Shown: positions 1 to 9,357, counted from the stretch's first letter. The stretch: DNA of 64,000 nucleotides from Ramlibacter paludis (GCF_022012305.1 NZ_JAKLTM010000004.1:434001-498000), one strand, 5' to 3'. Program-made: numbers and translations. The notes: generated from the letters alone by a model not told the origin.

Positions 1-357
1 GTCGGTGGAGAACAGCTCCGCCTTCAGCGCCTGCGCGTTGGTGAGGTTGCCGTTGTGCGCCAGCGTGATGCCGAACGGCGCGTTCACGTAGAAGGGCTGC
101 GCCTCTTCCTCGCTGTAGGCGTTGCCGGCGGTGGGATAGCGCACCTGGCCCAGGCCCGCGGTGCCGGGCAGCGCGCGCATGTTGCGGGTGCGGAACACGT
201 CGCGCACCATGCCCTTGGCCTTGTGCATGAAGACCTTGCGGCCCTGCAGCGTGACGATGCCGGCCGCGTCCTGGCCGCGGTGCTGCAGCAGCAGCAGCGC
301 GTCGTAGATCAGCTGGTTCACCGGGCCCTGGCTGACGACCCCAACGATTCCGCACAT
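1..357 (-). CDS. purF: Amidophosphoribosyltransferase, N-terminal part (cut by window edge)
   Basis: First 119 codons of the enzyme that makes phosphoribosylamine from PRPP and glutamine, the first step of purine synthesis. The protein starts [13 protein letters not shown]; Cys2 is the N-terminal nucleophile of the Ntn glutaminase domain once the initiator Met is removed. The typical [14 protein letters not shown] and [10 protein letters not shown] segments follow, and AHNGNLTN is present near the window edge. The 3' part lies before position 1. It is the last gene of a folC-dedD-cvpA-purF order well known in gamma- and betaproteobacteria, 13 bp after cvpA. Nothing suggests it is damaged; it is simply truncated by the window. 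Confidence 0.97.
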   Translation of the reverse strand, partial: MCGIVGVVSQGPVNQLIYDALLLLQHRGQDAAGIVTLQGRKVFMHKAKGMVRDVFRTRNMRALPGTAGLGQVRYPTAGNAYSEEEAQPFYVNAPFGITLAHNGNLTNAQALKAELFSTD

Positions 358-370
358 AAGTTCGCTTCCT

Positions 371-859
371 TTACGCCGGCAGGTAGGCACCGAATTTCTC
401 GGGCACCACCGGCTTCAAACCACGCAGGGCCGCGGTTGCGACGCCGCCCGAAACAGATTCCGTCCACCAGTCGGCCGTGCGCCAGCTCGTGAGATGCACC
501 ACCACCGCCAGCGCCAGCACGGCCACCGTGCCACGCACCAGGCCGAACACGCCGCCCAGCGCCCGGTCCACCGGACGCAAGCCTACCGCCTCCACCAGCT
601 TCTTCACCAGCCAGGCGACGAGGCCGCCGAGGATGAGCGAAGCGATGAACACCACCACGAAGCCGGCCGCATACCGCAGGGCCTGGCCCGCGCCGCCCAT
701 CGGCAGCCACTGCGCGGCCGTTGCGGCGAACCACTGCGCCAGCACGAAGGCCACCAGCCAGTTCAGCACCGAGAGCACTTCGTAGACCAGCCCGCGCAGC
801 AGCCCCAGCAGCACGGAGGCCGCGAGCACGATGATGACGGCCCAGTCGAGCGCTGCCAC
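371..859 (-). CDS. cvpA: CvpA family inner-membrane protein
   Basis: A 162-aa integral membrane protein of the CvpA family, needed in E. coli for colicin V production; its biochemical role is not settled. It starts [20 protein letters not shown] and shows about four hydrophobic segments (residues about 5-25, 28-50, 65-90 and 105-125) with the family [10 protein letters not shown] stretch after the first. The start codon is GTG and lies directly after the TAA stop of the upstream SPOR gene, with no spacer, which suggests translational coupling. Its place between the SPOR gene and purF matches the classical operon. Confidence 0.93.
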   Translation of the reverse strand: MAALDWAVIIVLAASVLLGLLRGLVYEVLSVLNWLVAFVLAQWFAATAAQWLPMGGAGQALRYAAGFVVVFIASLILGGLVAWLVKKLVEAVGLRPVDRALGGVFGLVRGTVAVLALAVVVHLTSWRTADWWTESVSGGVATAALRGLKPVVPEKFGAYLPA

Positions 860-1582
860 TTACAAGGTGAGGATGGCGGCCGGCAAATCCAGCCCCTTGA
901 TCTTTTCCGCGGCCCGAGTGGCCTCGTCCTTCGAAGCAAACGGACCGGCGCGCACGCGGATGCGCTTGCCGTCCTTGGTCTCGGCGACGTTGGTATAGGT
1001 CTTCAGGCCGGCTTTTTCGACCTTCTGGCGCGCTTCGCGCGCCTTGGTCACGTCGGCAAAGGCGCCCACCTGCACCACCCAGCGGGTACCGTTGGCCGCG
1101 GCCTCGACGGTCTTGCCGTCCAGCAGGGCGCGGGCCTTGGCCGCTTCATCGGCTTTCGCTTCGGCCTTCGCGTCGGGCTTGGGTTCGGGCTTCGCTTCCG
1201 CTTTGGGCTCGGGCTTTTTCTCGACCGGCGCCGGCGCCGTCACAACCTCCGGCTTGGCCTCGGCGACCTTGGCCTCGGCCTTGGACTCCGTGATCACGGG
1301 CGCGGGCTCGGTGATCACCTTGCCGGCGGCGACGGGCGCCTGCGGCGGCAGGGGCAGCGGCTTGACCTTGTTGCGGTCGGGAATCTCGATCGGGATGTCC
1401 ACGGCCACCGGACGCGGCTGCGTGTCGAAGAGCAGCGGGAAGCCGACCACGCCGGCCAGCACCAGCACGACGGCGCCGATCAGGCGGTGCCGCGCGCGCC
1501 GGCGCATGGCGTCGATGCTCTCGGCCGGCGTTGCCGCCGCGACCGGTTCGTCGACCTTCTTGCGGTTCTTGAACAAAGCCAT
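860..1582 (-). CDS. SPOR-domain cell-division/envelope protein, DedD-like
   Basis: A 240-aa bitopic protein. Residues 1-34 are a basic cytoplasmic part (MALFKNRKKVDEPVA), about 35-55 are one transmembrane segment (LIGAVVLVLAGVVGFPLL), then comes a long Pro/Ala/Lys/Glu-rich linker, and about 165-240 form a SPOR domain (RWVVQVGAFADVTKA, RIRVRAGPFASKDEA). SPOR domains bind denuded septal peptidoglycan, so a role at the division site is likely. The ATG at 1580-1582 is chosen because the upstream in-frame stretch lies antisense to folC and is not protein-like. It sits 13 bp after folC and ends against the GTG of cvpA. Confidence 0.9.
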   Translation of the reverse strand: MALFKNRKKVDEPVAAATPAESIDAMRRRARHRLIGAVVLVLAGVVGFPLLFDTQPRPVAVDIPIEIPDRNKVKPLPLPPQAPVAAGKVITEPAPVITESKAEAKVAEAKPEVVTAPAPVEKKPEPKAEAKPEPKPDAKAEAKADEAAKARALLDGKTVEAAANGTRWVVQVGAFADVTKAREARQKVEKAGLKTYTNVAETKDGKRIRVRAGPFASKDEATRAAEKIKGLDLPAAILTL

Positions 1583-1595
1583 GGGTTGGGGGTTG

Positions 1596-2882
1596 TCAGC
1601 CGAGGTGTTTGGCGGCCAGGCGGGGCACGCCCTGCTGCAGGACGCCACCCACCGTGAAGAAGGATCCGAAGACCAGGATTCTATCAGCGGGGTCCGCCAG
1701 CTCGACCGCAGCCTGCAGGGCGGCCTGGGGGCTGGCATGGGTGCTGGACGGCACCTCGCGGCGGCCGGGCGTCGCCTGCCAGCGCGCCTGCAAGTCTTTC
1801 GCCGACGCCGCGCGCGGGGTCGGCAGGTCGGTGAAGTACCACCGGTCGACCAAGGGGCCGATCTTCGCGAACATCGGCGCCAGGTCCTTGTCGGCCATCG
1901 CACCGAAGACGGCGTGCGTGGTCGGATAGAAGCCCATCGCGTCGAGGTTGGCCGTGAGCGCCGCCACCGAATGCGGGTTGTGCGCCACGTCCAGCACCAG
2001 CGTCGGCTGCCCGGGGACGATCTGGAAGCGGCCCGGCAACTCCACCATCGCCAGCCCGTTGCGCACGGCCTGCGCCGTCACCGGGATCCGCTGGCGCAGG
2101 GTCTGCAGCGCGGCCAGCACGCCCGAGGCGTTGATCAACTGGTTGGCGCCGCGCAGGGCCGGATAGGCCAGGCCCGCGTAGCGGCGGCCGCGGCCGGCCC
2201 AGGCCCACTGCTGCTTGTCGCCCGAGAAGTTGTAGTCGCGCCCCAGCAGCCAGAGGTCGGCGCCGAGCGCGTCGGCGTACTGCAGCACGCTGTGCGGCGG
2301 AATCGGGTCGCTGACGATGGCCGGCTTGCCGGCGCGCAGGATGCCGGCCTTCTCGCGGCCGATGCTCTCGCGATCCGGCCCCAGCAGCTCGGTGTGGTCC
2401 AGGTCGATGCTGGTGATGATGGCGCAGTCGGTGTCGATGGCATTGACCGCGTCGAGCCGGCCGCCCAGCCCCACCTCGAGGATCGCGACATCCAGGTTGC
2501 TGGCCGCCATCAGGCCGAGGATGGCCAGGGTGGTGAACTCGAAGTAGGTCAGCGAGGTGTCCTGCCGCGCCGCTTCGACGCGCTCGAAATGCGGCAGCAG
2601 GTCGGCCTCCTTCACGATCTCGCCGGCGATGCGGCAGCGTTCCTCGAAGTGCACCAGGTGCGGCGAGGTGTAGACGCCGGTGCGCCAGCCCGCCTGCAGG
2701 CAGATCGCTTCGGTCATCGCGCAGGTCGAGCCCTTGCCGTTGGTGCCGGCCACGGTGATCACGGGGCAATCGAAGCGCAGGTTCATGCGTTCGAGCACGG
2801 CCCGCACGCGCTCCAGGCCCATGTCGATGGTCTTCGGGTGCAGCCGCTCGCAGTGCGCCAGCCACTCTTCCAGTGTCTTCAT
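1596..2882 (-). CDS. folC: Bifunctional dihydrofolate synthase / folylpolyglutamate synthase
   Basis: A 428-aa Mur-ligase-family enzyme that adds glutamate to dihydropteroate and then to folates, using ATP. The P-loop TVAGTNGKGSTCAM is at about residues 43-56, followed by the family motifs SPHLVHFEERCRI and YFEFTTLAIL; the C-terminal Mur ligase domain carries VLDVAHNPHSVAAL. Length is usual for the family. It is the first gene of the folC-dedD-cvpA-purF run. The start lies only 32 bp from the divergent ArsC-like gene, so the two promoters must overlap. Confidence 0.96.
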   Translation of the reverse strand: MKTLEEWLAHCERLHPKTIDMGLERVRAVLERMNLRFDCPVITVAGTNGKGSTCAMTEAICLQAGWRTGVYTSPHLVHFEERCRIAGEIVKEADLLPHFERVEAARQDTSLTYFEFTTLAILGLMAASNLDVAILEVGLGGRLDAVNAIDTDCAIITSIDLDHTELLGPDRESIGREKAGILRAGKPAIVSDPIPPHSVLQYADALGADLWLLGRDYNFSGDKQQWAWAGRGRRYAGLAYPALRGANQLINASGVLAALQTLRQRIPVTAQAVRNGLAMVELPGRFQIVPGQPTLVLDVAHNPHSVAALTANLDAMGFYPTTHAVFGAMADKDLAPMFAKIGPLVDRWYFTDLPTPRAASAKDLQARWQATPGRREVPSSTHASPQAALQAAVELADPADRILVFGSFFTVGGVLQQGVPRLAAKHLG

Positions 2883-2914
2883 GCCCCCTATTGTCCGTGA
2901 CTAAGATCACACCC

Positions 2915-3271
2915 ATGAGCATCACCGTTTATGGCATCCCGAATTGCGACACCGTGAAAAAAGCACGGGCCTGGCTCGCGAGCGAAGGCATCGCTTACAC
3001 CTTCCACGATTTCAAGAAGCAAGGCGTGCCGCCGGATCGGCTCGATCACTGGGTCGCCAGCGCCGGCTGGCAGAAGCTGCTCAATCGCCAGGGAACGACC
3101 TGGCGCAAGCTCGATCCCGCCGTGCAGTCGGCTGCCGCCGACGCGTCCGGCGCGCGCGCCCTGATGCTGGAGCAGTCCAGCGTGATCAAGCGCCCGGTGG
3201 TCGAATGGGATGCGCGAACGGTGACGGTCGGTTTCGACCCTGACGACTGGCGCACACGAAAGGCCGCGTAG
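2915..3271 (+). CDS. ArsC/Spx-family thioredoxin-fold reductase (YffB-like)
   Basis: A 118-aa single-domain protein of the ArsC/YffB/Spx superfamily. It begins MSITVYGIPNCDTVKKAR; one Cys at residue 11 stands where ArsC has its catalytic cysteine, and the C-terminal IKRPVVEW motif is the conserved cis-proline region. YffB-type members are glutathione-dependent thiol reductases of uncertain substrate and are usually not true arsenate reductases. The ATG at 2915 fits family length; no ribosome-binding site is visible before it, while TAAGAT at 2902-2907 is placed like a -10 box for a leaderless message. Divergent from folC. Confidence 0.88.
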   Translation: MSITVYGIPNCDTVKKARAWLASEGIAYTFHDFKKQGVPPDRLDHWVASAGWQKLLNRQGTTWRKLDPAVQSAAADASGARALMLEQSSVIKRPVVEWDARTVTVGFDPDDWRTRKAA

Positions 3272-3282
3272 CGCTGTCGCTT

Positions 3283-3304
3283 TTTACCCGGGCTTTACCG
3301 TAAA
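3283..3304. promoter_or_regulatory. CpxR-like GTAAA repeats and odd palindrome before the glycine-zipper gene
   Basis: On the minus strand GTAAA occurs twice, at 3283-3287 and 3294-3298, 6 bp apart. A further GTAAA at 3300-3304 on the plus strand makes a perfect 17-bp odd palindrome at 3291-3307 (GGCTTTAC-C-GTAAAGCC). Tandem GTAAA at this spacing resembles the CpxR box of enterobacteria. A regulatory role is inference from pattern and from the envelope-type gene that follows. Confidence 0.35.
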
Positions 3305-3366
3305 GCCTGGCGACCCTTTGTGGCTCTGCCTAAACTTCCGCCATCGCAGTACAACGGGCTCTCGCC

Positions 3367-4101
3367 ATGAAGCAAACCATTCTCTTCGCCGCCCTGGGCG
3401 CAGCCGCCCTGGGAGCGAGCGCGCAGGAAGTCGGCCTCGTCGTTTCCTCGCAACCGATCGTGCAACAGGTCGCGGTGCCGCGCCAGGTGTGCAACAACCA
3501 GGTCGTGCAGTACCCGCAGTCGGGCGGCGGCGCCCTGGTCGGCGGTATCGCCGGCGCGGCGCTGGGCAGCGCGGTCGGCGGCGGCGCGGGCCACGCGGCG
3601 GCCATGGGCGTGGGCGCCATCCTGGGCGCGGTCGTCGGCAGCAACGTCGAAGCCTCGAACAACACCCGCATGGTGCCGAACTGCATCACCGAGAACACGT
3701 ACGAGAACCGCACCGTCGGCTACAACGTGACCTACGAATACGCAGGCCGCCAGTACACGACGCAGATGGCCAACGACCCGGGCCGCACCGTGAACCTGAA
3801 CATCGCCCCGGTCGGCGCGATGGCCGAAGGCAGCGCGAACCTGGCGCAGGGCCAGGTCGTGACGGCGCCGGCGATGCAGGGCCAGCCGCAGGTGATGCAA
3901 CCCCAGGTGATGCAGCCGCAAGTCATGCAGCCGCAAGTGATGGCGCAGCAGCCGATGATGGCGCCGCCGCCGGTGGTCTATTCCGCCTACCCGTATCCGT
4001 ACCCGGCGTACCCGGTGTACCCGGTGTACCGCCCGTACTACCCGCCGGTTTCGTTCAGCTTCGGCTACGTGTACCGCGGAGGCGGGCGGCACTGGCGCTG
4101 A
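3367..4101 (+). CDS. Glycine-zipper 2TM-domain envelope protein
   Basis: A 244-aa exported protein. A Sec signal peptide (MKQTILFAALGAAALGASAQ, cleavage after AQ) is followed by a conserved Cys-containing stretch (VPRQVCNNQVV) and a glycine zipper at about residues 56-95 (GALVGGIAGAALGSAVGGGAG and GAILGAVVGSNV), the hallmark of Rick_17kDa/SlyB-like outer-membrane-associated proteins. After it come a small beta-rich part, four QPQVM-type pentapeptides at residues 173-192, and a Tyr/Pro-rich C-terminus (YPYPYPAYPVYPVY). There is no lipobox Cys. A role in envelope stability or stress is inferred from the family only. A good terminator follows at 4155. Confidence 0.85.
   Translation: MKQTILFAALGAAALGASAQEVGLVVSSQPIVQQVAVPRQVCNNQVVQYPQSGGGALVGGIAGAALGSAVGGGAGHAAAMGVGAILGAVVGSNVEASNNTRMVPNCITENTYENRTVGYNVTYEYAGRQYTTQMANDPGRTVNLNIAPVGAMAEGSANLAQGQVVTAPAMQGQPQVMQPQVMQPQVMQPQVMAQQPMMAPPPVVYSAYPYPYPAYPVYPVYRPYYPPVSFSFGYVYRGGGRHWR
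3883..3942 (+). repeat. Four 15-bp in-frame tandem repeats (QPQVM)
   Basis: Four consecutive 15-bp units encode QPQVM within the glycine-zipper protein. The units differ only at third codon positions (CAG/CAA, GTG/GTC, CCG/CCC). Copy number could vary between strains by slippage without breaking the frame. Confidence 0.85.
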
Positions 4102-4109
4102 CGCGCCCC

Positions 4110-4140
4110 GGTGGGGTCGCTGGTCGCGAATCCACCCTCC
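4110..4140. repeat. Dispersed GGTGGGGTCGC...CGCGAA intergenic repeat, copy 1
   Basis: This intergenic stretch matches sequences at 13204-13229 (inverse orientation), 34131-34160 and 34182-34211. The shared core is GGGGTCGCTGG, then CGCGAA, then C-rich CCACCCT. It lies between the glycine-zipper gene and its terminator. Function unknown. Confidence 0.6.
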
Positions 4141-4154
4141 GCGAATCCGTGCAG

Positions 4155-4178
4155 ACGGCCTCCCTCGGGAGGCCGTTT
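4155..4178 (+). terminator. Rho-independent terminator after glycine-zipper gene
   Basis: A perfect 9-bp stem, ACGGCCTCC paired with GGAGGCCGT, with loop CTCG, followed by a short T run (GTTTCA). It sits between convergent genes and ends transcription of the plus-strand gene. Confidence 0.75.
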
Positions 4179-4183
4179 CACTT

Positions 4184-4951
4184 TCAGATCGGCGTCTGGA
4201 TCACCGCGCCCTTCCACAGCACCGGCCCCGCCGCCGGGCTGCCGGCGGGCACCCCGCCCTTGGCCTCCAGGGTGATGGCCAGCGCGCTCGATGCGCCCAT
4301 CACCTGCTCGGCGGCCGTCATGCGCAGCACGGGCTGTTCGCCCAGCACGCCCAGCGAGCGCGGAGCCCCGCCATCGGGGATCGCCCACAGCTGCAGCGAC
4401 TTGTCCGGACCTTCCTGGTACCCGCCCACGCGCTTGAGCATCAGCGTGTTGCGGCGGGGGTCGAAGGTGGCCAGCATCGCCGGCGCCGCCTTGTCGTCGG
4501 TGAGCACGGCGACATAGCGCACGTCGGGCTGCGCCGCCAGCTGCGATTGCAGCTGCGCCACGGTGGCTTGCTTGCCTTCGAGCTCGCCCCGCAGGCCGAG
4601 CGAGACGGTGACGGCCGCAACGGCGGCAACCCCGGCCACGAGCGCCGCCCCGCGCCACAGGTTGCGGGCGCGCCGCAGCAGGTCGGCCATCGGGTCGGCC
4701 GCAGGCACGGCCCGCGGCTCCGCCGCCAGCACGTTGGCGATCTTCTTCCACACCTCGGGGCTGGGCTGCTCGGACTTCTGCAGCTCGGTCATGGACATGA
4801 AACGCTCCTGCCATACGCGCGCCGTGACGCGCAGCGTCGGGCTCTGGCGCGCCATGGCCTCGAAGCGGCGCCGCGCCCCGCCGCGCAAGGTGCCCAGGGC
4901 GTAGGCCGCGGCGAGGCGGTCGACCAGTTCGGGATTCTGAAGGATGTTCAT
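4184..4951 (-). CDS. RskA-type anti-sigma factor
   Basis: A 255-aa membrane-anchored anti-sigma factor. The N-terminal part (residues 1-100) includes the family DRLAAAYALGTLRGGARRRF segment, which resembles the sigma-binding zinc-finger-like domain of RskA. One transmembrane segment (WRGAALVAGVAAVAAVTVSLG, near residue 110) is followed by a periplasmic RskA C-terminal domain with LQLWAIPDGGAPRSLGVL and LAITLEAKGGVPAGSP. It should hold the adjacent ECF sigma factor inactive until a periplasmic signal triggers its proteolysis. The ATG at 4949-4951 lies 10 bp after the sigma gene, the usual sigma/anti-sigma order. Confidence 0.92.
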   Translation of the reverse strand: MNILQNPELVDRLAAAYALGTLRGGARRRFEAMARQSPTLRVTARVWQERFMSMTELQKSEQPSPEVWKKIANVLAAEPRAVPAADPMADLLRRARNLWRGAALVAGVAAVAAVTVSLGLRGELEGKQATVAQLQSQLAAQPDVRYVAVLTDDKAAPAMLATFDPRRNTLMLKRVGGYQEGPDKSLQLWAIPDGGAPRSLGVLGEQPVLRMTAAEQVMGASSALAITLEAKGGVPAGSPAAGPVLWKGAVIQTPI

Positions 4952-4961
4952 GGCGCGTCCT

Positions 4962-5573
4962 TCAGGCAAAGTTGGCCATGCAGCCACGCAACTGGTCCAG
5001 CCCGCGCCGGATCCAGGTCTTGACGGTGCCCAGCGGCAGCTTGAGCTGCTGCGCCAGCTCGCTGTGGCTCAGGTCGCGCAGGTAGGCCAGGGCCACCACC
5101 TCGCGCTGGCGGCCTTCCATCTTGCGCAGGCACTCGTGCAGCGCCCAGGCCTGTTCGCTCGCCTCGGCGGCGTCCATGGGATCGGCGGCGTCGCCGGCCA
5201 CGGTCTCCGTCACGGCATCGTCCAGCGTCTGGTGGACGTCGGCCCGTTCGCTGGTGCGGCGGCGCAGGAAGTCCAGCGCGCGGCTGCGCACGATCATGCC
5301 CAGCCACGCCAGCGGCGGGCTGAGCGAAGCGCGGTAGTCGCCCGCCGAGCGCCAGACGGTGATGAAGGCCTCCTGGAGCACGTCTTCGGCGAAGTCGCGG
5401 TTGCCGGTGACGCGCAAGGCCAGCCCGAACAGGCGGGACGAAGTGCGGTCGTAGAGGTCGCGCAGCGCCCGCTCGCTCTGGCGCTGGCGCTCGGGGTCCG
5501 CCAGGCGGGCGCCGACGCCGTCGATCAGCGCAATCAGGTCCTGGTCGGAAGTGGTTGGTGTCATGGGCAGCAT
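4962..5573 (-). CDS. ECF RNA polymerase sigma factor (SigK/EcfK-like)
   Basis: A 203-aa sigma-70 family regulator of the extracytoplasmic-function group. Region 2 is at about residues 40-105 (LFGLALRVTGNRDFAEDVLQ, ITVWRSAGDYRASLSPPLAWL) and region 4 at about 140-200 (REVVALAYLRDLSHSELAQQ, LPLGTVKTWIRRGLDQLRG). It pairs with the RskA-type anti-sigma factor directly downstream and so likely answers an envelope or oxidative signal. An ATG at 5562-5564 is an alternative start; neither has a clear ribosome-binding site. Target promoters cannot be named from this window. Confidence 0.93.
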   Translation of the reverse strand: MLPMTPTTSDQDLIALIDGVGARLADPERQRQSERALRDLYDRTSSRLFGLALRVTGNRDFAEDVLQEAFITVWRSAGDYRASLSPPLAWLGMIVRSRALDFLRRRTSERADVHQTLDDAVTETVAGDAADPMDAAEASEQAWALHECLRKMEGRQREVVALAYLRDLSHSELAQQLKLPLGTVKTWIRRGLDQLRGCMANFA

Positions 5574-5673
5574 TCTGGATGCAGGAGATACGCAGGGCCA
5601 GGCCGGCCGGATTCAGTGGCGCCGCCGCCACTCGCCTAAAATTACGGGTTTCCCCCAGCCCCACCCTTATTCC

Positions 5674-7327
<1,654 letters not shown>

Positions 7328-7334
7328 GTCCAGG

Positions 7335-7360
7335 TCATCCCCGCGCAGGCGGGGATCCAG
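7335..7360 (+). repeat. REP/dRS3-like palindromic repeat, copy A
   Basis: The sequence runs GTC, ATCCCCGC, loop GCAG, GCGGGGAT, CCAG. The 8-bp stem with a 4-nt loop matches the widely dispersed ATTCCC...GGGAAT repeats of proteobacteria (dRS3 in Neisseria). An inverted partner lies at 7408-7434. Confidence 0.75.
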
Positions 7361-7370
7361 GACATTGGAG

Positions 7371-7394
7371 AAGCGGCCTGCGGGCCGCTTTTTA
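7371..7394 (+). terminator. Rho-independent terminator after argG
   Basis: AGCGGCC, loop TGC, GGGCCGCT, then TTTTT. This is a clear GC-rich stem with a U tract, 44 bp after the argG stop, lying between the two REP-like hairpins. Confidence 0.85.
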
Positions 7395-7407
7395 CTTGTT
7401 GCAAGCC

Positions 7408-7434
7408 CTGGGTTCCCGCCTACGCGGGAAGGAC
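7408..7434 (-). repeat. REP/dRS3-like palindromic repeat, copy B (inverted)
   Basis: Read on the minus strand it gives GTC, CTTCCCGC, GTAG, GCGGGAA, CCCAG, aligned with copy A across its whole length with a few changes. Two opposed copies about 50 bp apart resemble a BIME-type REP doublet. Confidence 0.7.
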
Positions 7435-7476
7435 GGAAATCGCTATGCTGGGTCGCCCAACAACGGAGGAGACCCC

Positions 7477-8517
7477 ATGCGAATCGCACGCCTGTTCCTT
7501 CCTTTCGTCTTTGCCTTCCTGGCCGGCTGCGCCAGCATGCAGTCGCCAGCGTCGATTGCCATGGAGGAGTTCATGGTGCCGTCCGAGCCCGGCATCGACC
7601 TCTACGTGCGCAACAAGCACGCCGCCGGCCGCAGCGACTACAGCGGCGACAAGATCGTGCTGTTCGTGCACGGCGCCACCTACCCGGCCGAAACGGCCTT
7701 CGACCTGCAGCTCAATGGCTTGTCGTGGATGGACTACATCGTCCGCCACGGCTACGACGTCTACCTGGTCGACGTGCGTGGATACGGGCGCTCCACGCGT
7801 CCGCCGCAGATGGACCAACCCGCCGAGCGCAACGAACCGTTTGCCGGCAGTGCCACCGCGGTGAAGGACGTCGCCGCTGCCGTCGATTTCATCCGCAAGC
7901 GCCGGGGCGTCGACAAGATCAACCTGCTCGGCTGGTCATGGGGCACCACCATCATGGGCTGGTACACCGCGCAGAACAACGACAAGGTCAACAAGCTGGT
8001 GTTGTATGCGCCGCAATGGATCCGCAATACGGCGGCCCTGACCGACAGCGGCGGCAAGATCGGCGCCTACCGGCTGGTCTCCATGGACTCGGCCAAGGCG
8101 CGCTGGCTCACCGGCGTCCCCGAAGCCAAGAAAGCCGACCTGATTCCGCCCGGCTGGTTCGAAGCCTGGGCCGCCGCCACGATCGCCACGGATCCCGTGG
8201 GCGGCAAGATGAACCCGCCGATGCTGCGCGCGCCCAACGGCGTGGTGCAGGACGGCCGCGACTACTGGGGCGCCGGCAAGGCGGTTTACGATCCGGGACT
8301 GATCCGCGTGCCGACCTTCCTGGCCCATGCCGAGTGGGACGCCGACCTTCCGAGCTACATGCTCTACGCCTATTTCGACAAGCTGACCAACGTGCCTTAC
8401 AAGCGCTACGTCCAGATCGGCGAAGGCACGCACACGGTCATCATGGAAAAGAACCGGATGCAGTTGTTCCGGGCAGTGCAGCAGTTCCTGGACGAGAGGC
8501 TGGAGCCAGGGCGCTGA
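7477..8517 (+). CDS. Lipoprotein alpha/beta hydrolase
   Basis: A 346-aa secreted hydrolase. The signal peptide ends in a lipobox (FAFLAGC, Cys at about residue 17), so a lipid-anchored outer-envelope location is likely. The alpha/beta fold shows an oxyanion stretch (VLFVHGATYPAET), DVRGYGRSTRP, a nucleophile elbow GWSWGTT (Ser near residue 150), an acidic residue in HAEWDADLPSYM, and a catalytic His in GEGTHTVIMEKNR. Substrate unknown; it resembles prolyl-aminopeptidase/epoxide-hydrolase-type enzymes. AGGAGA at 7466-7471 is a good ribosome-binding site for the ATG. The convergent gene ends 6 bp downstream. Confidence 0.87.
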   Translation: MRIARLFLPFVFAFLAGCASMQSPASIAMEEFMVPSEPGIDLYVRNKHAAGRSDYSGDKIVLFVHGATYPAETAFDLQLNGLSWMDYIVRHGYDVYLVDVRGYGRSTRPPQMDQPAERNEPFAGSATAVKDVAAAVDFIRKRRGVDKINLLGWSWGTTIMGWYTAQNNDKVNKLVLYAPQWIRNTAALTDSGGKIGAYRLVSMDSAKARWLTGVPEAKKADLIPPGWFEAWAAATIATDPVGGKMNPPMLRAPNGVVQDGRDYWGAGKAVYDPGLIRVPTFLAHAEWDADLPSYMLYAYFDKLTNVPYKRYVQIGEGTHTVIMEKNRMQLFRAVQQFLDERLEPGR

Positions 8518-8523
8518 GTGGGG

Positions 8524-9357
8524 TCAATCCCCACCGCCCCCGCAACCACCCCCGCCGCAACCGCCGTCCCCGCCCCCTCCGCCGTCGCCACCGCCTTCCG
8601 CGCTGCCGCCGTCGGACGACACCTCACCACCGAACCCGCCGGCGTCCCCGCTGGCGGAGCCGTCGCCGAAGCTGGTGGCGCAATGGACGGGCGCGCCGTC
8701 CGCATCGCGTGCGCCGAACAGCGCCCGGCAGTCGGGCACGTAGTGAAAGCCGTTGGCGATGGCCAGCTTGGTGTCCAGCGCGAACAGCAAGGGCAGGCGC
8801 GTCGGCTGGCGCGGGTGGATCGCCTCGTCCTTGCAGGCCCAGTACCAGGCGCGGCGCAGGCCGTCGTTGTGCGCCGCATTCGCGCCCAGCACCTCCGACG
8901 GCGTGTGGTGCAGGAAATGCCCCAGCGCCAGCGCGCACCACTCGCGATACGCCTGGGTGTGCAGGATGAACTCGTGCCACATCGCGTCGACCACGCGCGA
9001 AGGCATGGCGACGAAGCGCATCCGGCTGCGGTGGCAGGCCAGGAAGAACTGCCGCAGGCCGCGTTCGACCAGCGCGGCGTCCTTCTGCGTGAGCTGGGGA
9101 TAGGTTTCGCGCAGCTTGCGCTTGAGGAACTGCGGCAGCGGCGCTTCGCGGATCACGCGCTCGCGCCGCCAGCGCAGCCAGCCGCCGAGGGCGAAAGCGG
9201 CGATTCCCACCGCGACGACGGCCGGGATCCAGCCGCGAACGCCCCGCATCAGGCCCAGGGCGACGATCACCGGCACGCTCAATAGCAGCACGCCTTGCGC
9301 CAGCCGCCCGTGGCGCAGGAGCCCCTGCTGCCAGGCCGCGAGGCTGCCGCCGCTCAC
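8524..9357 (-). CDS. Membrane protein with GRDP-like domain and Gly/Cys-rich tail
   Basis: A 277-aa protein of unknown function. Two transmembrane segments lie at about residues 20-60 (GVLLLSVPVIVALGLMRG and IPAVVAVGIAAFALGGW). The middle resembles the glycine-rich-domain-protein-like family (PF07173 type), with MWHEFILHTQAYREWCALAL and LGHFLHHTPSE. The last 50 residues are almost only Gly, Ser, Asp and Cys (GGGGDGGCGGGGCGGGGD). The start is GTG at 9355-9357, overlapping the murB stop as GTGA, which implies coupling. The longer in-frame extension upstream is antisense-free read-through of murB in another frame and is rejected. Confidence 0.75.
   Translation of the reverse strand: MSGGSLAAWQQGLLRHGRLAQGVLLLSVPVIVALGLMRGVRGWIPAVVAVGIAAFALGGWLRWRRERVIREAPLPQFLKRKLRETYPQLTQKDAALVERGLRQFFLACHRSRMRFVAMPSRVVDAMWHEFILHTQAYREWCALALGHFLHHTPSEVLGANAAHNDGLRRAWYWACKDEAIHPRQPTRLPLLFALDTKLAIANGFHYVPDCRALFGARDADGAPVHCATSFGDGSASGDAGGFGGEVSSDGGSAEGGGDGGGGGDGGCGGGGCGGGGD

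Noticed and set aside
2915..3271. Arsenate reductase of an arsenic resistance operon
   Set aside because: The family is shared, but there are no ars genes nearby and the sequence fits the YffB/Spx-like subgroup.
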